Positions 35,890 through 44,153 of a stretch of DNA of 63,189 nt are shown here, in pieces. Origin of the DNA: JAZUOT01 sp045604805 (GTDB taxonomy: Bacteria > Bacillota > Clostridia > Oscillospirales > Acutalibacteraceae); NCBI GenBank assembly GCA_045604805.1, contig JAZUOT010000026.1, positions 1 to 63,189 of the forward strand. Reading direction: 5' to 3'. The notes under the pieces were generated by a model. The model saw only the letters and a list, made by a program, of their open reading frames with translations. It made no database searches and had not been told where the DNA came from. The number at the start of each line of letters is the position of its first letter. Position 1 is the stretch's first letter. The translations under genes and the position numbers were made by a program.

Positions 35890-36513
35890 ATGAGTAAAAT
35901 TCAGTTGATTAAAAATATTCAAAAATCAATTATTGCAGCTTTTGTCATAAGCTTTATTGTAGCACTTAGTACATTTACTGTTAGTTGCGAAAATATAAGT
36001 ACAAAGATCATAAGGTTGCATGTGCTTGCAAATTCAGATAGCGAATACGATCAAGAACTAAAATTAAAGGTAAAAGATAAAGTGAATACATATGTAGGAA
36101 AACTCTTAGAAAATATTCACACAAAAGAGGAGGCTGAAAAAATAATATCGGAGAATTTAAATAATATAAGCGCCGTAGCGCAACAAGAAGTATATGACAA
36201 TGATTATAATTATAGCGTGAATGCCAAGCTGCTCAACATGGATTTTGAAAACCGAGAATATGGGAGATTCACTTTGCCAGCAGGCAGATATGATGCTCTA
36301 CGAATAAGTATAGGGGAAGCCAGTGGAAAGAATTGGTGGTGCATAGTTTTCCCTGAGTTGTGTATAGGTGCAGCCGAAAATGAAAAAAAATTAGAAGATG
36401 TTCTAAGTCAACAAGAAGTTGCTCTGGTTACTGATAAAGATAAATATATTCTTGAATTCAAAAGTGTGGAGTTTTACGAAAAAATTAAGTCTTGTTTTAA
36501 TGTTGAAAAGTAA
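35890..36513 (+). CDS. spoIIR: Stage II sporulation protein R
   Basis: Forespore-made secreted signal that triggers SpoIIGA to process pro-sigma-E in the mother cell. 207 residues. N-terminal signal/anchor (about 13-31), conserved IIRLHVLANSDSEYDQELKLKVKD, and the GKNWWCIVFPELC motif. ATG at 35890 inside a hairpin-flanked leader. Preceded by ispE and by a candidate sigma-F promoter. Confidence 0.96.
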   Translation: MSKIQLIKNIQKSIIAAFVISFIVALSTFTVSCENISTKIIRLHVLANSDSEYDQELKLKVKDKVNTYVGKLLENIHTKEEAEKIISENLNNISAVAQQEVYDNDYNYSVNAKLLNMDFENREYGRFTLPAGRYDALRISIGEASGKNWWCIVFPELCIGAAENEKKLEDVLSQQEVALVTDKDKYILEFKSVEFYEKIKSCFNVEK

Positions 36514-36854
36514 ATCGAAAAGCACAGGCCCAATTGTTTTCCTGTATACAGTAGAGGTAACTCAAAATTAAGGGAATCTTTATTTTATTTTTTGGATTTT
36601 TAGTGGAGCTCAATATTTGCTCCAAGAATTCTAGTGCTTCTACAAACTTATGCTCTTCTTTATGGGTCTATCCTCGTGGTTACTGGTTTGTGCGTATTGT
36701 CATAAAAAGTAATTAAACATTCAAATATACAGGTCTATAAATAATGATGATAGCTGGGAAAATCAAATGGTCAAAAATTACAACCTCCATATTTAGAAAA
36801 ATATCTACCAAGAAGCAAATCAACGAAATCCAAAATTTCGCATGAATAACATAA
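36514..36854. other. Convergent intergenic region
   Basis: No gene. One small hairpin GGAGC-N9-GCTCC near 36604-36622. Both flanking genes point into this region, so it probably holds their terminators. Confidence 0.4.
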
Positions 36855-37835
36855 CTAAATTTTATTTTTCAAAACTTTCTCTCCAAAGTAGTCATAGATG
36901 TTGTCCAGAGTTGTTTTAGCGATATTTTTAAGGGCATCTTCCGTGAGGAAAGCCTGATGTGAAGTCACGATAACATTCGGCATAGATATTATTCTAGCCA
37001 GGGTGTCATCGTGCATTATTATGTCGGACTTGTCCTCGTAGAAAAAATCAGCTTCTTCTTCGTAAACATCGAGTCCAGCACCACCAATTTTTCCATCTTT
37101 CAGAGCGCAACACAGGTCATCGCTATCTATAAGAGCACCTCTTGAAGTATTCAAAATTATTACAGAATCTTTCATTTTTTGGAATGACTCTGTATTTAGC
37201 ATATGGTAACTTTCTGCGTTCAAAGGGCAGTGCAAAGAAATTACATCTGATTTTTCAAACAATTCATCAAGTGTAGTATATTTTACATTTTTTAGATCTT
37301 TAGCAGGGTACTTATCATAAGCCAGCACATTCATACCTATCCCCTGACAAATATTTATAAAACATCTGCCAATCCTGCCAGTACCTATCACACCTACCGT
37401 ACGCCCATGCAAATCAAATCCAACCAAGCCGGACAAACTAAAATTAAAATCTCTAGTTCTTATATACGCCTTGGGAATGCGACGGTTTAGCGCCAAGAGG
37501 AGTGCCATAGTATGCTCCGCAACTGAATAAGGAGAATAATCAGGAACTCTAAGTATGGTTAGCCTATCTTTTGCCTCTTTTAAATCTATATTATTGTACC
37601 CGGCACATCTCATCACAAGTAAAGTTGCACCTACTGATGAGAGTATCTTTATAGTATTTTTATCGATATTATCATTCACAAAGGCGCATACACCGTCGTA
37701 ACCCATTGCGAGTACCGCTGTGTCTGAATTTAACTTGTTTTCAAAGTATTTTATTTCTATATCGTAATTCCCTTTTAATTTTTCAAACCATATTTTGTCA
37801 TAGGGTTTAGTATCAAAAAAAGCTATTTTTTTCAT
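36855..37835 (-). CDS. ldhA: D-lactate dehydrogenase (D-2-hydroxyacid dehydrogenase family)
   Basis: NADH-dependent reduction of pyruvate to D-lactate. 326 residues. Closely patterned on fermentative LdhA: RCAGYNNIDL, YSPYSVAEHTMALLLALNRR, nucleotide loop GVIGTGRIGR, NTSRGALID, and catalytic His in TSHQAFLT. ATG at 37835 with AGGAGAAA upstream. Monocistronic, divergent from the DUF4364 gene. Confidence 0.92.
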   Translation of the reverse strand: MKKIAFFDTKPYDKIWFEKLKGNYDIEIKYFENKLNSDTAVLAMGYDGVCAFVNDNIDKNTIKILSSVGATLLVMRCAGYNNIDLKEAKDRLTILRVPDYSPYSVAEHTMALLLALNRRIPKAYIRTRDFNFSLSGLVGFDLHGRTVGVIGTGRIGRCFINICQGIGMNVLAYDKYPAKDLKNVKYTTLDELFEKSDVISLHCPLNAESYHMLNTESFQKMKDSVIILNTSRGALIDSDDLCCALKDGKIGGAGLDVYEEEADFFYEDKSDIIMHDDTLARIISMPNVIVTSHQAFLTEDALKNIAKTTLDNIYDYFGEKVLKNKI

Positions 37836-37945
37836 CTTGGTTTTTCTCCTTTTTTCTGCTCTTTCAGTAAAATATTATTCCCGTAATTAGCTGTTTGTAT
37901 GCTAAAAACTTGTATGATATAATTTCCCAGAAGAGGGATGCTTTT

Positions 37946-38545
37946 ATGAGCAAAGATATATTTTCTGCTGATGTAAAACCTAGCGGGCTCAAAGACAAAG
38001 ATGAAATAAAAATACTTATTTGTTATCTTTTGACAAGCATAAAATCTGGCCTAAAAAAAGAAGATATTTTAAAATCTATAGAAGAAAATAGTATAGCAAA
38101 TTATTTTGATATAGCAGATTGCTTATCAGATCTCTTAAGTAAGGGAAATGTTAATTTTTCCAAAGAGCAAAATTTATACATGGCAAATAACGAAACCGAA
38201 ATGATATCCCAAAGACTTGATACATTTTTGCCATACAGCGTGAGAGAACAAGCTTTGAATACTGCTCTTAGATTGCTAAAAAAACTTCAGCACAAAAATG
38301 AAAACAGCGTTGATATAGAAAAAAATAACAATGGCTTTGATGTTACTTGTCGTATATCTGGTGGCGAGGTAGATTTAGCGCAGATTAAACTTTATGTTCC
38401 AGATATGCTACAGGCGAAAAAAGTAGAAGATAATTTTTACAACAATCCTGATTTACTCTACAAGTGCATAATTTCGATTTTGACCGAAGATAAAGAACTG
38501 GCCCTAGATTCTATAAAAGAATTTTCAGATGATACAAATAGCTAA
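37946..38545 (+). CDS. DUF4364 family protein
   Basis: 199 residues, soluble. The N-terminal half resembles a winged-helix (KILICYLLTSIKSGLKKEDI ... NYFDIADCLSDLLSKGNV), consistent with DUF4364, a clostridial family of unknown role probably involved in regulation. ATG at 37946 preceded by AGAGGGATG; the in-frame start 51 bases upstream lacks a site. Convergent with bofA, separated by 5 bp. Confidence 0.75.
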   Translation: MSKDIFSADVKPSGLKDKDEIKILICYLLTSIKSGLKKEDILKSIEENSIANYFDIADCLSDLLSKGNVNFSKEQNLYMANNETEMISQRLDTFLPYSVREQALNTALRLLKKLQHKNENSVDIEKNNNGFDVTCRISGGEVDLAQIKLYVPDMLQAKKVEDNFYNNPDLLYKCIISILTEDKELALDSIKEFSDDTNS

Positions 38546-38550
38546 TATCT

Positions 38551-38811
38551 CTATATTACCAAATTTAATAATAACATCATAGTCACAGCTGGTATACCGC
38601 CTACAGCAGCCATTCCTAGAGAAAGTAGACTTACTGGTAAAAAAACGGCGGTGAATTTTCCTAGCAAATTTACAACAGCTATAGCTGAAATTCCTATAAC
38701 TATGTGCCAAATTGCCTTTTTGCTACAGCATTCTACACCGCAAAGTTTCTGAAGCACACAGAGCAATATGAATATTCCTAAAATAGCCAATGATAAGTAA
38801 AAATAGAACAT
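38551..38811 (-). CDS. bofA: Pro-sigma-K processing inhibitor BofA family protein
   Basis: 86 residues with three hydrophobic stretches and the conserved C-terminal GGIPAVTMMLLLNLVI. In B. subtilis BofA holds the SpoIVFB protease inactive until the forespore signal. Here it follows the DUF2508 gene on the same strand, a common clostridial neighbour pair (usually with recR, which is absent). Confidence 0.85.
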   Translation of the reverse strand: MFYFYLSLAILGIFILLCVLQKLCGVECCSKKAIWHIVIGISAIAVVNLLGKFTAVFLPVSLLSLGMAAVGGIPAVTMMLLLNLVI

Positions 38812-38841
38812 CTACCTACACCTACTCTTACTATGTATATA

Positions 38842-38882
38842 ACACACGTCACATGACAATTACTTGTGACGTGTGTTTTTTT
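38842..38882. terminator. Strong hairpin between bofA and the DUF2508 gene
   Basis: 12-bp perfect stem ACACACGTCACA (38842-38853) / TGTGACGTGTGT (38865-38876) followed by T on the plus strand. It lies between two minus-strand genes, so on that strand it may act as a processing or attenuation hairpin. Confidence 0.7.
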
Positions 38883-39147
38883 AATTTTTGAAAGGAGGCA
38901 AACTTATATTATTATTCTTTGCTTGCATTATTAAGGTGGAATATCTCGCATTAAGTGCTTCACGCTGATATATACAAGAGTCTATAAGATCTTGGTCTGT
39001 CTCACAATTGAACCAAATATCTGTATAAATTAAACTCTTTGAAGTTTTTTTTATTTCATTAAGAAGTGATTTTTTGCGTATATTTTCATTTAGTTTCTTT
39101 TTTTTTAGCATTTGTTTTTTCCCCACTGTATCAAATCCTTTTTTCAT
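38881..39147 (-). CDS. DUF2508 (YaaL-like) family protein
   Basis: 88 residues, lysine-rich N-terminus and a helical core (TDQDLIDSCIYQREALNARYSTLI) matching the small DUF2508/YaaL family located next to bofA in Firmicutes. Function unknown. A basic N-terminus may bind nucleic acid (speculative). Confidence 0.75.
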   Translation of the reverse strand: MKKGFDTVGKKQMLKKKKLNENIRKKSLLNEIKKTSKSLIYTDIWFNCETDQDLIDSCIYQREALNARYSTLIMQAKNNNISLPPFKN

Positions 39148-39201
39148 TGTTACATCAAATACTTTTTATTATATGCAGGCAGGTAAAAGTTAATGCACAC
39201 C

Positions 39202-39570
39202 TTATCTTGCCTGTTGTATATCGTTATTAGTCAGACCAAAGCTAATAGACAGAGCTTCATCTACTTTACCCATAGAAATATCACTTAAACATCCCATTTT
39301 TTCTTTAAGTCTCTTTTTATCTATAGTTCTTATTTGTTCTAGCAGAACTACTGAATCTTTTGAAAGGCCGCTAGAATCAGCTATTAAATCTATATGAGTT
39401 GGGAGTTTATTTTTTGTTGTTTGGCTTGTTATTGCTGCGGCTATAACAGTTGGACTAAACTTGTTTCCTATATCATTTTGAACTATTAAAACAGGACGGA
39501 TACCTCCCTGCTCAGAACCAATAACTGGACTTAAGTCGGCGTAAAAAATATCTCCTCGCTTTATATTCAA
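39202..39570 (-). CDS. ndoA: MazF/EndoA-type mRNA interferase toxin
   Basis: Sequence-specific endoribonuclease of the PemK/MazF family. 122 residues. RGDIFYADLSPVIGSEQGGIRPVLIVQND is split here by the usual motifs RGDIFYADL, GSEQGG and RPVLIVQND; TSQTTKNKLPTHI and the C-terminal LSISFGL follow. TTG start at 39570, with GGAG about 11 nt upstream. The usual CopG/RHH antitoxin (NdoAI) is not recognisable immediately upstream; only a 35-codon frame (39622 downward) overlaps the toxin start. The toxin motifs are intact. Confidence 0.92.
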   Translation of the reverse strand: MNIKRGDIFYADLSPVIGSEQGGIRPVLIVQNDIGNKFSPTVIAAAITSQTTKNKLPTHIDLIADSSGLSKDSVVLLEQIRTIDKKRLKEKMGCLSDISMGKVDEALSISFGLTNNDIQQAR

Positions 39571-39787
39571 TTATTTCACGCTCCGAACTATTTTCATTTA
39601 GAGCTTTTTGCTCTACCATTATTTTTGCCTTCTTTTAGAAAATTTAATCACGTGAAAAATAAAATTTTAAAATCCACCCATTTTTATATTATTAAGGCTT
39701 ATCGTTTTTTGTTATTTCCTTTGATTTGGAACATTTGCCAGTAACTTTCATAAAATGTTAATGATTAATCGCATTAGGAGGAGTTTT

Positions 39788-40588
39788 ATGGCAGGTAATT
39801 TTAGTAGTTCTGATTCATCATGTTTCAAAGAAGCTGTATGCATAGACGCTTATAGAGTGTATGATTCTTGTTCTGAAAGAGATTGTCTGGAAGATTTACC
39901 AGTGTATTTTAGTGCAAGCGATCAGGCTTTAGTTGATGCAGCAACAAACGTAAAAATTAAAGATGTAGAAGTTATTTCCGTTGATTTAGATTTAGAAGCT
40001 TTGCCTTTCAATAGAGGCTGTTATTCTGTGGATCTAAACTTTTATTTTAACGTAACTGTTAATTTGTATACATCCCCAACAGATACTGTGACAGAGGTCA
40101 GTGGTCTTTCAGTATTTTGTAAAAAACTTATACTCTACGGCGGTGAAGGGAGTGTAAAAAGCTTTAGTTCAGATCTTAACCAGGGTGCTGCAGATGTGCA
40201 AAATACATCCTCAAGCAATGTGCCAAGAGCTGTTATACAGATTTCAAAACCTGTTGCCTTGACAGCTTCATTGTCAACGACCGCATGTACAGAACCAACT
40301 TGCCCTATTCCCGAGAATATACAAGCTTTATTTCCAGATTTAGCTATAGGAACAGGAACTCGTTGTGTGCTTGCAACATTTGGAATCTTTACAATAGTAC
40401 AAATAGAAAGAAATGTTCAGATGTTAATACCTGCGTATGACTTCTGCATACCAAATAAGGAATGTTGCTACTACACAAATGAGCCTTGTGACTTCTTCAG
40501 TAATATAGATTTCCCTATGGAAGAATTTTTCCCACCCAAACTTCAAAATACATGCTGCGAAGAATCGCAGGATGTACCTTGTGATTGA
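39788..40588 (+). CDS. Conserved Cys-rich clostridial protein, possible spore/surface protein
   Basis: 266 residues, no signal peptide or TM. Starts MAGNFSSSDSSCFKEA, then CIDAYRVYDSCSERDCLED, and ends with a cysteine cluster (CCYY, CCEE). I recall similar hypothetical proteins in Oscillospiraceae. Even cysteine spacing and beta-rich sequence suit a cross-linked coat or shell protein, but this is unproven. AGGAGGAG upstream fixes ATG 39788. A strong terminator follows. Confidence 0.75.
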   Translation: MAGNFSSSDSSCFKEAVCIDAYRVYDSCSERDCLEDLPVYFSASDQALVDAATNVKIKDVEVISVDLDLEALPFNRGCYSVDLNFYFNVTVNLYTSPTDTVTEVSGLSVFCKKLILYGGEGSVKSFSSDLNQGAADVQNTSSSNVPRAVIQISKPVALTASLSTTACTEPTCPIPENIQALFPDLAIGTGTRCVLATFGIFTIVQIERNVQMLIPAYDFCIPNKECCYYTNEPCDFFSNIDFPMEEFFPPKLQNTCCEESQDVPCD

Positions 40589-40610
40589 ATACAAAAAGAT
40601 CCCACAGAAT

Positions 40611-40652
40611 AGAGGTCGGCATAGTAAAATTTATGCCACCTCTTTATTTTTT
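40611..40652 (+). terminator. Terminator after the Cys-rich protein gene
   Basis: Stem AGAGGTCGGCATA / TATGCCACCTCT with one internal mismatch/bulge, followed by TTTATTTTTTTT. Confidence 0.85.
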
Positions 40653-40735
40653 TTGCTTATATATTTTGAAATTGCAACTGCTATATGAAGTTGGAGCCAC
40701 TCAGCTAAAAAAATTTTGAGTTTTATAAAAAATAC

Positions 40736-40772
40736 TTGACACTTGACAAGTGTTGGGGGGGGAGTGTATAAT
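40736..40772 (+). promoter_or_regulatory. Promoter with an 8-G spacer tract and doubled -35
   Basis: Two TTGACA hexamers (40736-40741 and 40743-40748) precede TATAAT (40767-40772). From the second the spacer is 18 bp and contains GGGGGGGG (40755-40762). Same layout as the promoter at 3080-3107. Confidence 0.75.
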
Positions 40773-40813
40773 GTAAATATTGGTATTTTATACGTACTGG
40801 GAGTGTTTTTGAG

Positions 40814-42445
40814 ATGTCTTTAAAGGTTTTGTCCAAATATTTGGATGACTTAAGTAAAAGGGAAATAGATTTACTCACAGAATGCAGAGATATTCAAGAA
40901 GTCAAAAATCTACTTAATCACTTTGGTTATTCGCTAGATGAAGAGCAACTCGAAGAGATAAGGCTATCGTATTCAAAGGAATATGACAGTGAAAATAATG
41001 GCAACACCCTCAGTATGAGCCAGTTGGAGCAGGTTGCTGGTGGCAAGCGCGTAAAGGCAATAATCGGCAGAAAACTTAATCAAGCGATTGATAAAGGTAA
41101 CCTTCGTATGCTCTGTAGAGCTGAAGGAGCTTTTTTCGGCAACTGTGGATACGTTCTTGTCGAAGACGGTAACATACTTACCAATGTAATGGAAACGGAG
41201 ACTCCAGAAGTTACAGAAGAGAACTACACGATCCCGGACTATGAACAGCTTGCGTATAATAATGCTTCTGGTGTTGGTGTTGATATATCGCATCCCTTGT
41301 ACAAATGGCACGAAGCCTTTTCTCATGTATTCTCTGACGCACCACCGGATAAGGCTAAATTATTTCTTTATACTGATGAGGATAGCGTAATATTTGTTGA
41401 TGGGGATCCATGGCAAACTGAAGTTAGCTGTGTCTCTGAAACGAATTATCTTATTTTTTCTAAAAAAGCTCTTGAAAATATTTATAAAAGCCTTCCAAAG
41501 GGTAAATCTTTTTATTTCTCTTCGGGATATGGAGGATGTGATAATAGATATAACCATATGGTGCCAGTAATTGGAAAAGAATTTTCGCGAGAAGAAGCAG
41601 CTATATATACTTACATCGCCCTCAATAATCATAGTATTGGGCAGTATAAAATGAGCAACAGTGATACTGACAAGCAAACTGACAGTGACAGTGATACTGA
41701 CAATCAAACTGACAGTACGAGTTCAAAAAACTGTCCGATTTATCATCTCACTAGTTTTCAAGTTGGCTACTTCATGGAAAAATATCCATCTGGTAAAAAA
41801 ACTTTCCTAAAAATGGCAATAGAGGCAGATGATATGTCAAGTGATTGTAGTATAGTTCTGGATGATGAAGATCTTCTTTTGCCATACCGGTCTAAAGGTG
41901 AAATTTTAAGTCCCAAATATCCATATATCGCATCAAACCGTATATTTAGACTTTGTCTCGAAAAACAACAATTGAAATCGCAGTTTTTTGAACAACCAGA
42001 AACGCAGTTTTTTGAACAACAGGAAACGCAGTTTGAACAACCAAAAACGCAGTTTTTTGAACAACAGGAACCGCAGTTTGAACAACAGGAATCGCAGATT
42101 GAACGCCGTGCTATTGGTCAAACTGTAGGTGCTGGGATTGGGTTTGGAGTATTTGCGCCATTAGGGATTATAGCTTTGTCTGTGGAACCCGTTAAGGCCT
42201 TTGTTGCAGCTTCAATAGCTGCACCAATTTCACATGCTATTTCGTTTTTGTCGATATCTGCGGTGTCTATAGGACTTCCTGTTTTTTCTATTATCTTGGG
42301 AATAGGATTTTTCCTTGGTTTCGGTATCTATGCATACAAAAATTTTGGGGCCCTTAGGGCCATTCGAGATAAATCTTCTGAAACACCCCCCCTACTACAA
42401 AACAGCACCAATTTTAATGGTAACGATGATTGGCCTAGAGCTTAG
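40814..42445 (+). CDS. Double-glycine-leader protein, member 5
   Basis: 543 residues. Leader 1-77 (LLTECRDIQE, EEQLEEIRLSY, LEQVAGG). Cargo: a mixed alpha/beta region with no known domain, an Asp/Ser/Thr-rich stretch with two SDTDxQTDS units (about 280-300), a Gln/Glu/Phe repeat tract (about 390-430), then a hydrophobic region (about 434-510) and a short polar tail. Closest in overall plan to member 2. GGGAGTG lies upstream of ATG 40814. Driven by the poly-G promoter; ends at a strong terminator. Confidence 0.9.
   Translation: MSLKVLSKYLDDLSKREIDLLTECRDIQEVKNLLNHFGYSLDEEQLEEIRLSYSKEYDSENNGNTLSMSQLEQVAGGKRVKAIIGRKLNQAIDKGNLRMLCRAEGAFFGNCGYVLVEDGNILTNVMETETPEVTEENYTIPDYEQLAYNNASGVGVDISHPLYKWHEAFSHVFSDAPPDKAKLFLYTDEDSVIFVDGDPWQTEVSCVSETNYLIFSKKALENIYKSLPKGKSFYFSSGYGGCDNRYNHMVPVIGKEFSREEAAIYTYIALNNHSIGQYKMSNSDTDKQTDSDSDTDNQTDSTSSKNCPIYHLTSFQVGYFMEKYPSGKKTFLKMAIEADDMSSDCSIVLDDEDLLLPYRSKGEILSPKYPYIASNRIFRLCLEKQQLKSQFFEQPETQFFEQQETQFEQPKTQFFEQQEPQFEQQESQIERRAIGQTVGAGIGFGVFAPLGIIALSVEPVKAFVAASIAAPISHAISFLSISAVSIGLPVFSIILGIGFFLGFGIYAYKNFGALRAIRDKSSETPPLLQNSTNFNGNDDWPRA
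41981..42103 (+). repeat. Gln/Glu-rich tandem repeat in leader protein 5
   Basis: Five and a part units of 21 or 24 bp encoding QFFEQQET / QFEQPKT-type peptides. The one-codon length difference comes from a TTT present or absent. Confidence 0.9.
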
Positions 42446-42492
42446 GTGTCATTAGATATTTCGTCTATTTCTTATATTTTCTGGCCATAATT

Positions 42493-42535
42493 CAAAGCCT
42501 CCCATGTTATATTCCATAGGAGGCTTTGCTTTTAT
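42493..42535 (+). terminator. Terminator after leader protein 5
   Basis: CAAAGCCTCC (42493-42502) / GGAGGCTTTG (42519-42528), then CTTTTATT. Confidence 0.85.
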
Positions 42536-42547
42536 TAGAGTGTATCG

Positions 42548-42780
42548 TCAATAAACCTTCAACTACAGAGCAATACACCTAATCTGTAATGCAGCAATAA
42601 AGGAATTAACATTTTTAGTATAACAAGTTTCAATACAGCGCCATTTTTTGATACGCAAAAAAGCATTTTTAACAATATGCCGAAGCTTATAAATATCTCT
42701 GTCGTAATCGCGCTGAACTTTACGGTTTTTCTTGGGATTTTCCCTTTAGATATCACTATAATCGTTCTAAGTAATTTTTT
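42548..42780 (-). pseudogene. IS5-family transposase remnant (C-terminal part)
   Basis: Minus-strand frame reads KKNRKVQRDYDRDIYKLRHI, then NAFLRIKKWRCIETCYTKNV and SFIAALQIRCIAL. This matches the C-terminal RxxxExxF block and tail of IS5/IS427-type DDE transposases; the expected E is K here. A TAG and then a TGA close it, and the catalytic N-terminal half is missing. Confidence 0.75.
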
Positions 42781-42828
42781 ACTGAATCCAAATCATGAAA
42801 GAATAATGCCGGAATAGGCAAAAAATTA

Positions 42829-44034
42829 TTACTTCTGAATAATATTTTTAGTATCCCTAGCTATAACTAATTCTTCATTTGTTGGTATTACAAATAGCTC
42901 AACTTTTGAGTTTGCTGTAGAGAACTTGCCTTCTTTGCCTCTTATCAATTTATTATTGGCCTCTTTATCGATATCTACACCCAGATATGTCAGAGCTTCG
43001 CAGACAGCCTCCCTGTGACCTGGACTATTTTCTCCAACACCCGCTGTGAACACTATAGCATCACAACCGTTTAAAACCGCAGCATATTGCCCTATAAATT
43101 TAGTGATTTGGTATCTTAGCATATCATGAGCGAGTTTAGCTCTTTCATTTCCTTCTTTTTCTGCTTTAGTAATATCTCTGTCGTCACTTGAAACACCAGA
43201 AATCCCCAATAAACCAGATTTTTTGTTAAGCATATTGTCTATTTCGGCAGGGCTTAAATTTTCAATCTCGGCAATAGCTTTTATAACAGATGGATCAATA
43301 GCTCCGCAACGTGTTCCCATCATAAGTCCGTCTAAAGGAGTAAGTCCCATACTTGTATCTTGCACTTTTCCGTCCTTTATCGCAGCTAGAGACGAACCAT
43401 TGCCCAGGTGACAAGTAATAATTTTCAAATCTTCTATGTTTTTGCCCATCAATTGCGCACATCTATTGCTTACATATCTGTGTGATGTTCCATGGAAACC
43501 ATACTTGCGAATATTGTGTCTTTCATAATATTCGTATGGAATAGCAAATACGTGTGCCTTCTGTGGCATAGTGGAATGGAAAGCTGTATCAAAAACTACT
43601 ACCTGAGGAACATCCTTTCCAAAAACTCGTTCACATGCTTCAATACCCTGCAAATTTGCGGTATTGTGCAGAGGAGCCAGAGGTATAAGCTCTTTGATTC
43701 CTTCCTTTACTTTATCTGTCACTAATGTCGACTCGTGGAAAATATTGCCACCTTGAACAACTCTATGTCCAACAGCTTTTATTTCGGATAGAGAAGAAAT
43801 AGCACCATTTTGTTTATCAACAAGTGCATCTTTTACCTGTAAAAACGCCTCGATATGGTCTTTCATAGGTTTGTTGTTAGTTATAGTCCGGCCATCTGAG
43901 GTTTTGTGTGAAAATATGCCTTCCGATAAGCCTATCCTCTCACAATTACCTTTAGCCATAACTTCTTCATTTGCCATATCTATCAGCTGATATTTAAGAG
44001 ATGAACTGCCAGCATTTATAACTAATATATTCAT
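42829..44034 (-). CDS. ackA: Acetate kinase
   Basis: Acetyl-phosphate + ADP to acetate + ATP, terminal step of acetogenic fermentation. 401 residues, full length. ASKHA motifs: NAGSSSLKY (N7), FDTAFH, YGFHGTSH, GNGSSLAAI, FTAGVGENS. GGGAAG precedes the ATG. pta is not adjacent in this window. Confidence 0.97.
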   Translation of the reverse strand: MNILVINAGSSSLKYQLIDMANEEVMAKGNCERIGLSEGIFSHKTSDGRTITNNKPMKDHIEAFLQVKDALVDKQNGAISSLSEIKAVGHRVVQGGNIFHESTLVTDKVKEGIKELIPLAPLHNTANLQGIEACERVFGKDVPQVVVFDTAFHSTMPQKAHVFAIPYEYYERHNIRKYGFHGTSHRYVSNRCAQLMGKNIEDLKIITCHLGNGSSLAAIKDGKVQDTSMGLTPLDGLMMGTRCGAIDPSVIKAIAEIENLSPAEIDNMLNKKSGLLGISGVSSDDRDITKAEKEGNERAKLAHDMLRYQITKFIGQYAAVLNGCDAIVFTAGVGENSPGHREAVCEALTYLGVDIDKEANNKLIRGKEGKFSTANSKVELFVIPTNEELVIARDTKNIIQK

Positions 44035-44153
44035 TTAACTTCCCCCGTCAATATGCAATTTGGCCTGCAAAAGATTTGCAAACCCAACTAAGCCATAATA
44101 TAATAAATGATAATATGAACTTGTATTTTTTTCAAGGAGAATAAAATACTGCA

